Part shown: positions 16,194 through 25,266 of the stretch, in pieces
Layout: the number at the start of each line of letters is the position of its first letter
Position numbering within the stretch: the stretch's first letter is position 1
Assembly: GCA_017439345.1 (NCBI GenBank)
Contig: JAFSJJ010000026.1
Location: 1-53,553 of the forward strand
Source of the DNA: Synergistaceae bacterium
GTDB lineage: Bacteria > Synergistota > Synergistia > Synergistales > Aminobacteriaceae
Direction: 5' to 3'
Length of the DNA: 53,553 nt
Position numbers and translations under genes: made by a program
Notes under the pieces: model-generated
What the model saw: the letters and a program-made list of their open reading frames with translations, nothing else
Told to the model about the DNA's origin: nothing
Database searches by the model: none

Positions 16194-16772
16194 ATGGTCG
16201 GCCCGAATTATACGAATATAAGCAGGGTTCTAAGCCGCATAGAAGAAATCAACAGGCAGATGACTCCGGAGTTATTTCAGCCTCAGCCTCAGACTAATAA
16301 TAGATTCATTGACGTAATGAACGACGTAACTAGAGCAAATAATAATATTCCATCAAGAAGCGCAGCAGGCGTTACAGGCAGGACAAATTACACTGAATTA
16401 AAAGATATAATCGATTCATGTGCAGAAAAATATAATATCGACTCAGAATTAATCCGCGCAATGATTCAAGTAGAGTCAGGCTGGGACACCGGAGCAGTCT
16501 CGAACAAAGGCGCACAGGGACTAATGCAGCTCATGCCCCGAACTGCAGCAATGTTAGGCGTTAATAATCCTTTTGACCCTGCACAGAATATTGAAGGCGG
16601 CGTAAGATATATTTCTGACTTGACCGATAAATACAGAGGGGACATCGAGAAGGCTTTGGCAGCTTACAACGCAGGGCCGACTCGGGTAGATTCGGGAAAT
16701 ATTCCTGAAGTGTCAAAGCGTTACGTGAAAAATATAATGTCAATATACCGCAGACTAAGGGAGATGAGTTAA
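16194..16772 (+). CDS. Lytic transglycosylase (SLT domain), flagellar cluster
   Basis: A 192-residue protein with a C-terminal Slt70-type domain (about 70-190): catalytic Glu94 in IQVESGWD, GLMQLMP at 109-115 and AYNAGP at 157-162. It cleaves peptidoglycan glycan strands and in this position most likely opens the wall for rod passage, the job done by the FlgJ muramidase elsewhere. No signal peptide is visible, so it may leave through the flagellar export gate; that is inference. It lies five bases after fliJ. Confidence 0.9.
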   Translation: MVGPNYTNISRVLSRIEEINRQMTPELFQPQPQTNNRFIDVMNDVTRANNNIPSRSAAGVTGRTNYTELKDIIDSCAEKYNIDSELIRAMIQVESGWDTGAVSNKGAQGLMQLMPRTAAMLGVNNPFDPAQNIEGGVRYISDLTDKYRGDIEKALAAYNAGPTRVDSGNIPEVSKRYVKNIMSIYRRLREMS

Positions 16773-16775
16773 TAA

Positions 16776-17465
16776 ATGGCAGACGAGAGACCGGCAGCAC
16801 AGGATAATAATAATCAACCTAGTGAACCTGTCGTAGTCAGGAAAAAGAAAAAGAAAAAGAAGCTGGGAAAATTTACTATATTTTTATGGCTTGTCCTTCT
16901 TGCTCTGGGCACCGGAGTCGGAATGCACTTAAGCGGCATTTGGGACGGAAGGCCTTTATTCTGGAGCATAGTACCTAATATCCCTTATGTAGGCAAACAG
17001 TTAGCGGAGTTCTTTCAAGTCCCTGAGTATTATGCTCTGAGTGTCGGTGAACGCCGTGCAGTTGAGCTTGAACAGTGGCAGAGAAGACTCGATGAACGCG
17101 AAAGGCACTTACAGGACGGCGATCTTAATAGACTCGCTGACTTTGAGAATAAAGAAATAGCATTGCTTGAATTATCACGTGATATTGATCAGAAAATGCG
17201 CAGGTTAAGACGAATGGAAGTCAACGCAAACGCTAATAACAATGCTCCTTCACAAGCTGAACTTGACTTAATGAATCAGGTAGCAAGAACTTATCAGGAC
17301 ATGTCAGCACGCAACGCAGCCAAGATAGTCGAACAATTGCGCGATAATCTTGCAGTCGAGTTACTCAAGAAGCTCCCTAATGACGCAAGAGCTTCGATAT
17401 TAGGCAAGGTCAAAGCTACTAAGGCAGCGAGACTCACGGAATTAATGGCCAGTCCCCAGCAGTAA
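16776..17465 (+). CDS. MotE/FlbB-like flagellar protein (MgtE_N-like C-terminal domain)
   Basis: The 229 residues comprise an N-terminal tail with a run of seven Lys (23-29), one transmembrane helix (about 32-52), a periplasmic coiled coil (about 92-145) and a C-terminal domain KIVEQLRDNLAVELLKKLP that resembles the MgtE N-terminal repeat. MotE of alphaproteobacteria and FlbB of spirochaetes share this plan and support stator or collar assembly. The gene starts three bases after the transglycosylase stop. Confidence 0.72.
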   Translation: MADERPAAQDNNNQPSEPVVVRKKKKKKKLGKFTIFLWLVLLALGTGVGMHLSGIWDGRPLFWSIVPNIPYVGKQLAEFFQVPEYYALSVGERRAVELEQWQRRLDERERHLQDGDLNRLADFENKEIALLELSRDIDQKMRRLRRMEVNANANNNAPSQAELDLMNQVARTYQDMSARNAAKIVEQLRDNLAVELLKKLPNDARASILGKVKATKAARLTELMASPQQ

Positions 17466-17492
17466 ATAAATCATTCAGGAGGCGTAAAACTC

Positions 17493-19208
17493 ATGCCGTC
17501 AGATATATTTAATTTTATTCAGACTCAGATTCAGACTCAGACTCAAGCACAGGTTAAAGGCTCTTCGCAGAATAATAATAATTCAGGTTCTCAGCCCGGA
17601 CTCTTTGACAGCCTTATGACTGAATACGCGAATATAAATCTTGACTCAGAGCAGCAATTAAATCTTGAACTCGCTGACACAATGCAGGTTATAATGAGTT
17701 CTGCTAATAATTCTGTGCCTCAGTCTCAGTCAGTTATAGATATTCTTGCGGGAATAAACAGGAATTCAGAAGGTGCAGAAGTCTTTATCCCTGAAAGAGA
17801 TTTTATGAATCCTCAAGAGGGCATCAACGCAACTCAGGCTTTCATAGCGTCCGAAAATGATTTAGCAAATCCCGGCGGACTCGTATCACGCATTCTCAAT
17901 GATAAAAATACAGCTTCAAAGATCGCTGCTTTACCAGAGGACAAATTACAGGAACTCAGCAAGATTCTTGAGACTTTGCAGAATTCTGAATCGGACTCCG
18001 AGATTAAATCAGGACTTGAGAAATTATTTGCGCTGCTTAATGACTCTCACGAAGATAATAATTTGCCTGTTATTAACATTCCTGACGATAACGCAGACTC
18101 GGACTCAGACTCAGGAAATATAGATTTTCCACGAGATACAGCACCGAATTCAAGACCTTCACAAGAAATTATTGACGTTCCGGAAGATTTAGACTCAGAT
18201 TCAGATTCAGACTCAGAGTCAGAGTCAAATACTCCTGAAGTTCAAGACTCTTCACAGCAGGTTAACCAGTTCGCAGGATTTGTTCAGGTTCAAGGGGATA
18301 ACACAGCTCCTGAAGCAGGCACCGGCACTAAGAATGACAATGCAGTCAACAGGGACGCTCCTAAACATAGGGTAATGCGCAATGATAATAATGAAACTGT
18401 GAGGACTCCTGAAGGCAGTAACGAATCAGATTCAGCTTCAAAGATTGACGCGAAATTTAATAATGTCCTGAATGAAAACGAGAGTCAAGAGAATCAAGAA
18501 AGCAGTCAAGACTCTAATAATAACGAGTCAAGACAGAATAACAATCAAGACAGCCAGAGCCGTGAAGATTTCGCAGCATCAAGGAATTCATCACGTTCAC
18601 GAACTGAATCAAGACGACTCAATAACACTCAGACTCAGAATCAGAATCAAACAGAACGCACGAATATTCACAGGACAGAGCCGCATTCAAGTTTTCAGTC
18701 ATTCTTTGAAGGAGTCTTAACAGCTCGAAGGACATCAAGCACCCCTCAGCCTTTGAACTTGAGAGCAGCATATAATTTCAATCAAAGCGAGTCTCTAAGA
18801 GAAGGCATCGTCAATGTCGTAAGATTTATCAGGGCGGACGGAGTCCAGAAGGCTAACATGATAATTGACCCTCCTGCAATAGGCCGAATTTCAGTAGAAT
18901 TGACATCAAGCACATCTGGAGTCGAGGCTTCAATTAAAGTAGCAAGCGAACAAGTCCGACAACTAGTGCAAGATCAGCTGACTCAGCTCCGTATGAATTT
19001 ATCTCAGCAGGGCGTGCAGGTTGCAGAATTCACAGTGGACGTTCAGCAGGATAATCAACGCCAGAACCAGAATAATAATAACAATCAGGATAATTACAAT
19101 CAGGGACGCGCAGGGGCAGTCAGGGGAATAACAGCAGACGATGAACCTGAAGAGCTTTGTTTAGTCCGGGTTGACTTGCAGGAAGGTCTGCTTTACTGGG
19201 TAGCATAA
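17493..19208 (+). CDS. fliK: Flagellar hook-length control protein FliK
   Basis: A 571-residue secreted ruler. The C-terminal Flg_hook domain (about 430-535) includes IDPPAIGRISVELTSS and LRMNLSQQGVQVAEFTVDVQ, the family core. The first 400 residues are disordered and repetitive: QTQIQTQTQAQ at the start, Asp/Ser and Glu/Ser runs near 190-245 and Asn/Gln/Ser-rich stretches. ATG 17493 follows AGGAGG by about ten bases. FliK is exported and terminates hook growth. The variable N-terminal half is normal for the family, although the Asp-Ser runs are unusual. Confidence 0.9.
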   Translation: MPSDIFNFIQTQIQTQTQAQVKGSSQNNNNSGSQPGLFDSLMTEYANINLDSEQQLNLELADTMQVIMSSANNSVPQSQSVIDILAGINRNSEGAEVFIPERDFMNPQEGINATQAFIASENDLANPGGLVSRILNDKNTASKIAALPEDKLQELSKILETLQNSESDSEIKSGLEKLFALLNDSHEDNNLPVINIPDDNADSDSDSGNIDFPRDTAPNSRPSQEIIDVPEDLDSDSDSDSESESNTPEVQDSSQQVNQFAGFVQVQGDNTAPEAGTGTKNDNAVNRDAPKHRVMRNDNNETVRTPEGSNESDSASKIDAKFNNVLNENESQENQESSQDSNNNESRQNNNQDSQSREDFAASRNSSRSRTESRRLNNTQTQNQNQTERTNIHRTEPHSSFQSFFEGVLTARRTSSTPQPLNLRAAYNFNQSESLREGIVNVVRFIRADGVQKANMIIDPPAIGRISVELTSSTSGVEASIKVASEQVRQLVQDQLTQLRMNLSQQGVQVAEFTVDVQQDNQRQNQNNNNNQDNYNQGRAGAVRGITADDEPEELCLVRVDLQEGLLYWVA

Positions 19209-19238
19209 AAAATTTTTATTTAACAGGAGATAAATATT

Positions 19239-19703
19239 ATGGCAGTAACAGACGTTAATAATTATACAAATCTTGCGAATTTAGCCGCTTCAAGCACTAC
19301 AACAACGACTACTACGAATTCAACAAGTTCTGTGACTCAGGCGACAAATGACACTCTGGGCAAAGATGCATTTCTTAAATTATTAATTGCCGAACTCTCG
19401 AATCAAGACCCGCTTAATCCAATGGAAGACAGGGAATTTATTTCACAAATGGCGACGTTCTCAAGCCTCGAACAAATGCAGAACATGAACAAGACTCTTG
19501 AGACAATGGCCGAAGCTAATAAATTCTCAGCAGTAAGTTACGTAGGCAAGGCAGTAGCTTTCACCAAAGGAGAGGGCGAAGATGCAACTCAGACAGTTGC
19601 GGTTGTCCGGGCTGTATGGTTCGATAACGGCAAGACTATACTTGATACGACCGAAGGCGAAGTTGATTTAGACAAAGTTGAAGGCGTATCTGAAATAAGC
19701 TAG
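19239..19703 (+). CDS. flgD: Flagellar hook capping protein FlgD (short form)
   Basis: FlgD caps the growing hook. Residues 37-95 carry the conserved core: LGKDAFLKLLIAELSNQDP, then LNPMEDREFISQMATFSSLEQ. A Thr/Ser-rich linker precedes it. At 154 residues the protein keeps only a short domain after the core, where longer FlgD proteins have tudor and Ig-like domains. It begins 30 bases after fliK, with AGGAG upstream. Confidence 0.93.
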   Translation: MAVTDVNNYTNLANLAASSTTTTTTTNSTSSVTQATNDTLGKDAFLKLLIAELSNQDPLNPMEDREFISQMATFSSLEQMQNMNKTLETMAEANKFSAVSYVGKAVAFTKGEGEDATQTVAVVRAVWFDNGKTILDTTEGEVDLDKVEGVSEIS

Positions 19704-19829
19704 AATTTAACGCACATTAACTCGCAAAATTGCTCTCACGGATGAGACATGGCAGGACTAATCAGGATGAATAGAACGCCCGCCGGAGTAATATAATAAA
19801 TAAATAATTCAAGAAGGAGAAAAAATAAC
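19704..19829 (+). other. Gap between flgD and flgE with a short ORF
   Basis: The 126 bases contain ATG 19767 opening MNRTPAGVI (stop 19794-19796), with GGCAGGA nine bases upstream. An in-frame ATG at 19749 would extend it to MAGLIRMNRTPAGVI. In other flagellar operons a small flbD-type or TIGR02530 gene sits near here; this may be a remnant, a leader or chance. The rest is A/T-rich sequence leading to AAGGAG before flgE. Confidence 0.35.
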
Positions 19830-21935
19830 ATGCTAAGATCATTATTCACAGCTGTAACGGGTGTTCGCGCTCACCAGACCATGCTCGACGTTACGGGCAA
19901 TAATATATCGAACGCTAACACAGTAGGCTTCAAGAAGGACTTCACGATTTTTGCAGACATGATGTATCAGTCAAATAAATACGCATCAGGAGCAGGCGAA
20001 ACTCGAGGCGGAGTCAACCCTGCGCAGGTAGGTCTTGGAGTCAGTGTCTCAGCAATCGAGACGATACACACTCAGGGTTCAGCACAGTACACAGGCAACC
20101 CTTCAGACATGATGATTCAGGGCAACGGCTTTCTTGTTTATAAGAACGGCAATGTGAATTTATACAGCAGATCAGGTGCTACAGTCAGAGATGCAAACAG
20201 CGATTTAGTCATGTCCGGTACAGGCTATTACTTGCAGGGCTACGAGATCACAGAAGGAGTCGACGGTTACGAGAGAGCTTCTGACTTGAGCAACGTTAAT
20301 ATACCATTGGGCAAAAAGATAGAACCTAAGGCAACGAGTGAAGTAATGTTTCAGTGCAACCTGAACAGCAACAGCAAGGCATATTTACCCTATGGATACC
20401 CTGATTTGCCGTTCAATACACGAGCAGGCTGGGTAGGTGAGACGGACGACAGCCCCACGGGACTCGCGAAAGTTAATATTAATGATATTGACTGCGACCT
20501 GAGCTTTGTTACTAATACATCATCAGCTACAGGCTATCTGACTATTACATTTGATGATAATATCGCTGTTCCCCCTCCTACGATAGTATTTGACATGACA
20601 GGAGTTAGAACCGACGGCACACCGGCATTAACTACTAATCCCAACCCCGCAACTTTGACAATCGGCCCTGCAGCAAGTCCCAAGACAATGAATGTCTCTT
20701 ACGATGATAACACGGGAATGCTCAAACTTATTGACGCTACGACAAGTGAAGTAGTCTTTCAGAATAACTTGAAGCAGAAAATGAATTATACGTCATTCCA
20801 GCTCGAGGACACTTCAACTTCACCGACTACATATATTCCTGTAATTGCAGAGTTCGATGAGAGCGTTGTTACTATGGGTTCAGGCTCAGATTTATCGCAG
20901 ACCGGAGCAGTTCTCAAAATGTGGTATCAGGATACGAGCGGAGCAGTTGCCCAGATGACAGCGCAGGTATACTTCAACGCTGACGGAACATTCTCAACCG
21001 TTAACCCTGTCGTAGGCGGTGTATCTCCATTCACTAACCCTGTATTCACGATTACTCCTTCAGATGACGGGACATATCTTAATATTCAGCAGGACAAGAA
21101 CCCTTCAAGTCCCAGCGGCAGCTACAAGAGCATTTCGCAAATCAACATAGGCGCACATCACTCAACGAAGCAGACTATTTATGACGCTCTGGGCAATGAG
21201 CATACACTTGAGCTTAACTTCAAGAAACTCACCGAAGACCGCTGGAGATGGGAAGCATTCCTCGTTAATGATGACGGCGGAATTGAATACAACGTAGGAG
21301 TCCCGAATCCATGTTCAGGCGAAATAGAATTTACAGGCAACGGAACAGTAAGCAACGTAGTAGACAGCAACGGCACTAGACACGGGCCTTCAGTCGACAA
21401 CAGCAACGTTTATGTTGAAATAGATGTACCCTTCAGCCTTGACGGTACGGGCAACAGCACCATAAAACTTAATTTCGGAGGCGGTAACGGCACTCAGCCC
21501 GGCGATGTCTTAATGGGAGTAACTCAGTTTGCTTCAGAGACAACAACAAAGGCAGTCTATCAGGACGGTTATCCTATGGGAGTACTCGAAAATTACTCAA
21601 TCGGCCAGGACGGAACTATAACAGGAGCTTACTCAAACGGTAAGAATATCCCATTATATCGAGTCGCTATTGCAACATTTGCTAACGAACAGGGACTCGA
21701 CAAAGTAGGCGATACAATGTTCAGGGAGACCGTGAACTCAGGCTATGCGAACATCGACCCGGCACAGGTCAACGGCAAGGGAACTATAGTAGCTCAGACG
21801 CTCGAAATGTCTAACGTTGACTTAACAGAAGAGTTTACTCACTTGATTATTTCACAGAGAGGCTTCCAGGCTAACACGAGAGTTATTACAACAAGCGATC
21901 AGATTCTTGAAGAAGTCGTGAACTTGAAGAGATAA
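19830..21935 (+). CDS. flgE: Flagellar hook protein FlgE
   Basis: The 701-residue hook subunit has the rod-type N-terminus (MLRSLFTAVTGVRAHQTML, then GNNISNANTVGFKKDF) and the C-terminus that pairs with it (HLIISQRGFQANTRVITTSD, then QILEEVVNLKR). Middle domains are beta-rich and variable, which explains a length above the classic 400-residue FlgE and similar to the long hooks of Gram-positive and Synergistota-type flagella. It is the last gene of the operon, followed 35 bases later by a strong terminator. Confidence 0.95.
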   Translation: MLRSLFTAVTGVRAHQTMLDVTGNNISNANTVGFKKDFTIFADMMYQSNKYASGAGETRGGVNPAQVGLGVSVSAIETIHTQGSAQYTGNPSDMMIQGNGFLVYKNGNVNLYSRSGATVRDANSDLVMSGTGYYLQGYEITEGVDGYERASDLSNVNIPLGKKIEPKATSEVMFQCNLNSNSKAYLPYGYPDLPFNTRAGWVGETDDSPTGLAKVNINDIDCDLSFVTNTSSATGYLTITFDDNIAVPPPTIVFDMTGVRTDGTPALTTNPNPATLTIGPAASPKTMNVSYDDNTGMLKLIDATTSEVVFQNNLKQKMNYTSFQLEDTSTSPTTYIPVIAEFDESVVTMGSGSDLSQTGAVLKMWYQDTSGAVAQMTAQVYFNADGTFSTVNPVVGGVSPFTNPVFTITPSDDGTYLNIQQDKNPSSPSGSYKSISQINIGAHHSTKQTIYDALGNEHTLELNFKKLTEDRWRWEAFLVNDDGGIEYNVGVPNPCSGEIEFTGNGTVSNVVDSNGTRHGPSVDNSNVYVEIDVPFSLDGTGNSTIKLNFGGGNGTQPGDVLMGVTQFASETTTKAVYQDGYPMGVLENYSIGQDGTITGAYSNGKNIPLYRVAIATFANEQGLDKVGDTMFRETVNSGYANIDPAQVNGKGTIVAQTLEMSNVDLTEEFTHLIISQRGFQANTRVITTSDQILEEVVNLKR

Positions 21936-21970
21936 AATATAAATTTCGTAACGAACATAAAAACTTTTTC

Positions 21971-22010
21971 CCCTGTTGTGATTAAGATTTTCATTATTCA
22001 TAGCAGGGGA
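21971..22010 (+). terminator. Rho-independent terminator of the flagellar operon
   Basis: CCCCTGTTGTG (21971-21981) pairs with CATAGCAGGGG (22000-22010) in an 11-bp stem with two G-U pairs and an 18-base loop. ATTTTGTTATA follows. It lies 35 bases after the flgE stop. Confidence 0.85.
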
Positions 22011-22073
22011 TTTTGTTATATACTTTCACTAATAATTTTTCAAAATTTTTTTCACAGGAGAATAATTTAACTC

Positions 22074-23927
22074 ATGAACAGCTCTAACCCTTTTGAAAGC
22101 CGCCTCGCTAGTTATTATGACGAGCTTAAATGGCTTTACTACGAACTCTACGGCAGCGATAAACAGGCATTCGATTACTTCTGCGACATGCTCAAGAAAT
22201 GCTGGCTCGAACGTCCCGACTACTTAAAGCATGACCTTGACGAAGCCCGCGAACACGTTCCGGACTGGTACTCAGGCAATGACATTCTAGGCATGATGTT
22301 ATACACCGAATGCTTTGCGAAGAACTTACAGGGCGTTAAATCTCACCTTGATTATATTCAGGAGTGCGGAGTCAGTTACCTTCACTTGATGCCGTTGCTT
22401 GACAGCCCCGAAGGACGCTCTGACGGAGGCTATGCAGTGTCGGACTTCAGAAAAGTACGCCCGGACTTGGGAACTATTCAGGACTTGGCCGACTTATCGA
22501 AAGAATGTCACTCGCGGGGAATAAGCGTATGTCTTGATTTCGTCATGAATCACACCAGCGAAGACCACGAATGGGCTAAACGCGCTCGAAAAGGCGAGAA
22601 AGAATTTCAGGATCGTTATTTCTTCTTTGACAATTGGGAGATTCCTAATCAGTTCGAGAAAAATTTACCTGAAGTGTTCCCTACGACAGCACCGGGAAAT
22701 TTCACGTTCTGCGAAGAGGCAGGCAAGGTCGTTATGACTACGTTCTATCCCTATCAGTGGGACTTGAATTATAGAAATCCTACAGTCTTTAACGATATGA
22801 CAGAGAACATGCTTTTCTTGTGCAATCAGGGCGTTGACATAATAAGACTCGATGCTGTGCCTTATATCTGGAAGACTCTGGGTACTAACTGCCGTAATCT
22901 GCCTCAGGTTCATACGCTTGTGAGAATAATGCGAATGGCCGCTGAAATAGTCTGTCCCGGAACTTTATTACTTGGCGAAGTTGTCATGGAGCCTTCTAAA
23001 GTCGTCCCATATTTCGGAACTGTCGACAAGCCCGAATGCAACATGTTATACAACGTTACGACAATGGCAAGCACCTGGCACACTGTAGCGACTCAAGACA
23101 CGAGATTAATGAAGCACCAGTTAGCGAGCGTGTTTGCGTTACCAAAGCAATATGTTTTCTTGAACTACCTGCGCTGTCATGACGACATAGGCTGGGGACT
23201 CGATTATGACTTCTTGAGAAATTTCGGAGTTGATGAAGTTGCTCACAAGAAATTTTTGAACGACTACTTCAAGGGCGACTTTGAGAACTCTCCGTCAAGG
23301 GGCGAGACATATAACGATGCTCCCGAACTCGGCGATGCAAGAATGTGCGGAACTACTGCTTCACTCTGCGGACTCGAGTCACATGATAAAGACTCAGCTA
23401 TAAAACTTGACGTAATGCTTCATGCGTTCTTGTTGACTCAAAGCGGAATCCCGGTCTTATACAGCGGCGATGAGATAGGACAGCTCAATGACTACACATA
23501 TCATGACGACTCTAAGAAAGCTGCTGACAGCCGATATATTCACAGGGGAGCTTTCAACTGGTCTGACGCTTCAAAACGCAATGACTCAAGCACTCCTGAA
23601 GGCAGGATATTCAGCGCGGTTAAGACTCTTACAAGCCTTAGAGACTCTCTAGCTGTGTTCTCGAACTCTGCTGATACGTGGCTGATTGAAACTAATAATG
23701 ATCATGTCTTAGGCATCGGCAGATATTACGGCGAGAAGACCAAGAAAGAAAAAATGCTCGCACTCTTTAACTTCAGCGGCAAAGAGCAGATTATCACAAC
23801 AAGCGAAAATCTTTCAGGGACATTCAAATATAAGAACATGCTCACCGGCGAGAGCTTTATTACATCTTCAACAGGAGAAATCAAACTTGAGGCTTATGGA
23901 TTCTTGTGGCTTCTGGCTGAGTTATAG
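22074..23927 (+). CDS. Amylosucrase-like GH13 glycosyl hydrolase/transferase
   Basis: The 617-residue enzyme matches the amylosucrase subfamily (GH13_4): CLDFVMNHTSEDHEWA, FPTTAPGNFTF, YQWDLNYRNP and GVDIIRLDAVPYIWK. The predicted catalytic residues are Asp260 (RLDAVP), Glu302 (LLLGEVV) and Asp370 (CHDDIG), in the same order and nearly the same spacing as in characterised amylosucrase. Such enzymes split sucrose and extend alpha-glucan; hydrolysis or phosphorolysis cannot be excluded. No signal peptide is seen, so it is cytoplasmic. It has its own ribosome site (CAGGAG) and terminator; no sugar transporter lies next to it. Confidence 0.85.
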   Translation: MNSSNPFESRLASYYDELKWLYYELYGSDKQAFDYFCDMLKKCWLERPDYLKHDLDEAREHVPDWYSGNDILGMMLYTECFAKNLQGVKSHLDYIQECGVSYLHLMPLLDSPEGRSDGGYAVSDFRKVRPDLGTIQDLADLSKECHSRGISVCLDFVMNHTSEDHEWAKRARKGEKEFQDRYFFFDNWEIPNQFEKNLPEVFPTTAPGNFTFCEEAGKVVMTTFYPYQWDLNYRNPTVFNDMTENMLFLCNQGVDIIRLDAVPYIWKTLGTNCRNLPQVHTLVRIMRMAAEIVCPGTLLLGEVVMEPSKVVPYFGTVDKPECNMLYNVTTMASTWHTVATQDTRLMKHQLASVFALPKQYVFLNYLRCHDDIGWGLDYDFLRNFGVDEVAHKKFLNDYFKGDFENSPSRGETYNDAPELGDARMCGTTASLCGLESHDKDSAIKLDVMLHAFLLTQSGIPVLYSGDEIGQLNDYTYHDDSKKAADSRYIHRGAFNWSDASKRNDSSTPEGRIFSAVKTLTSLRDSLAVFSNSADTWLIETNNDHVLGIGRYYGEKTKKEKMLALFNFSGKEQIITTSENLSGTFKYKNMLTGESFITSSTGEIKLEAYGFLWLLAEL

Positions 23928-23943
23928 ACAATAAAAAAATTTT

Positions 23944-23973
23944 CCCCCTGACGTAAATAATTCTATCGGGGGG
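23944..23973. terminator. Bidirectional terminator between convergent genes
   Basis: CCCCCTGA (23944-23951) pairs with TCGGGGGG (23966-23973), eight pairs including one G-U, with a 14-base loop. A-rich sequence on the left and T-rich sequence on the right serve both strands. It separates the GH13 gene from the acidic-protein gene. Confidence 0.85.
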
Positions 23974-23994
23974 ATTTAATTTTCTCTCACAGCA

Positions 23995-25266
23995 TTAAAT
24001 TATTGGTATGTCTACTTCCTTTAAGTCTTTGAGTTCGTCTTCATCGTCCTCGTCGTCTTTGTTTCCTTCAGATTTATCATCACTGTCTCCGATGTCTTCT
24101 TCAGGATGTCCTGAATCCAATGCATTCCCGTCTTCAGTGATCTCGTTAGAGTCTGCCTGATCTGATTCTGATAGGGGAAACCCGGCATCAGGCTCCTCCG
24201 TTTCTTGCACTTCTTGCAGCGCAACAGCTTCAACAGGCTCTTCGGGTGCAGCGAGTTCTATTAACGGCTCGTCAGAAGGCGAATCAAGTTCCGGAATATC
24301 AGAAAGTTCTGACTCTGACTCTGAGTCTTGGCCGTCGGACTCTACTGACTCCATAATTTCACCGTCATCAATTATTTCTTCGGTCTCAGGGTCATCCGGC
24401 AGCGAATATTCCGGCTCGTCAATAACTGGAGTCTCATGAGTCTCTTCAGGCTCTGCAGGTTCTACAGGATTGACAGCTTCAACACGATTTACTGCTTCGC
24501 TTTCTTGAGGCTCTTCAACAGGAGCTTCAACGGGTTCACCCGGCAATTCTCCGGACTCTAAAGACTCTTCGCTTTCGTCAGGAGCTTCCATCATTAGACC
24601 TGACTGCGACTCAGACTCAGGCTCTGACTCTGAATGTTCGGGTTCAGGCTGCGAGTCTGCGTTAGATTCAAGATTCTCTTCTATAGTCTGAAATGCTTCT
24701 GTCAAAACGGGGTCTGCTTCTACATTAGTCGGCGGTATTAAATCTTCAACGATATTAGCGTTATTTACTTGAGATTCAGACTCAGACTCAGAGATTAAAG
24801 GCTTTACATCGTGAACGTCATCTTCATTAACAGCTGAAGACACAGTTACAGTTTCGTCTGCCGGGAAGTTGTCAAATTCCTTGCTGTTCTGAATGACGGG
24901 GATAAACACAGCGACTATTTTAACGTTTTTATTGCCGTCCGCAGCGTCATTAATTGCCTTCATGACCTCTTTATACAGCCATGAATGATGTTCGCCGTCT
25001 CCCTGTTCGATTACGTTAATTGCTTTGACCTGAGGTTCTGCACTCTTAGAGAATCTTTCGGGGTCAAGTTTAATTTTCTCGCTCTCTTGTCTCTCTGGTG
25101 ATAAAGACTCTGAATAACGCTCTACTACTTGACGTTCGATATTTTTTGCCCGCGCTCTGACTCTGGGTCTAGGCTGCAAAGGTTCTTGACCGTTTTCCCG
25201 TCTCCATTCTGCCTCGTGCTGATCGATAATAGCATGAACGTTTTCGAGTCCCTTAAATATTCTCAT
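23995..25266 (-). CDS. Highly acidic, disordered protein paired with a ParA-like ATPase
   Basis: I do not recognise a family. The first 130 residues look ordered and basic (MRIFKGLENVHAIIDQHEAE, several Arg-rich helices, then KIVAVFIPVIQN). Residues from about 135 to 405 are almost entirely Glu, Asp, Ser and Pro, with runs such as SESESES and SEPESESQS. The end DLKEVDIPII is hydrophobic and could be a short docking motif. The start lies 14 bases inside the ParA-like gene, so the two are translationally coupled and probably act together. No membrane segment is seen. An acidic tail on a ParA partner suggests a scaffold or cargo adaptor, but this is speculation. Confidence 0.75.
   Translation of the reverse strand: MRIFKGLENVHAIIDQHEAEWRRENGQEPLQPRPRVRARAKNIERQVVERYSESLSPERQESEKIKLDPERFSKSAEPQVKAINVIEQGDGEHHSWLYKEVMKAINDAADGNKNVKIVAVFIPVIQNSKEFDNFPADETVTVSSAVNEDDVHDVKPLISESESESQVNNANIVEDLIPPTNVEADPVLTEAFQTIEENLESNADSQPEPEHSESEPESESQSGLMMEAPDESEESLESGELPGEPVEAPVEEPQESEAVNRVEAVNPVEPAEPEETHETPVIDEPEYSLPDDPETEEIIDDGEIMESVESDGQDSESESELSDIPELDSPSDEPLIELAAPEEPVEAVALQEVQETEEPDAGFPLSESDQADSNEITEDGNALDSGHPEEDIGDSDDKSEGNKDDEDDEDELKDLKEVDIPII

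Noticed and set aside
17500-18240. CRISPR-like repeats in fliK
   Set aside because: The repeats are short in-frame codon runs for Gln/Thr and Asp/Ser without spacers. No CRISPR array was seen in the window.
24150-25000. Acidic gene as out-of-frame or noncoding repeat
   Set aside because: One frame stays open for 423 codons, overlaps the ATPase gene in operon style and has an ordered head, so it is treated as real coding sequence.
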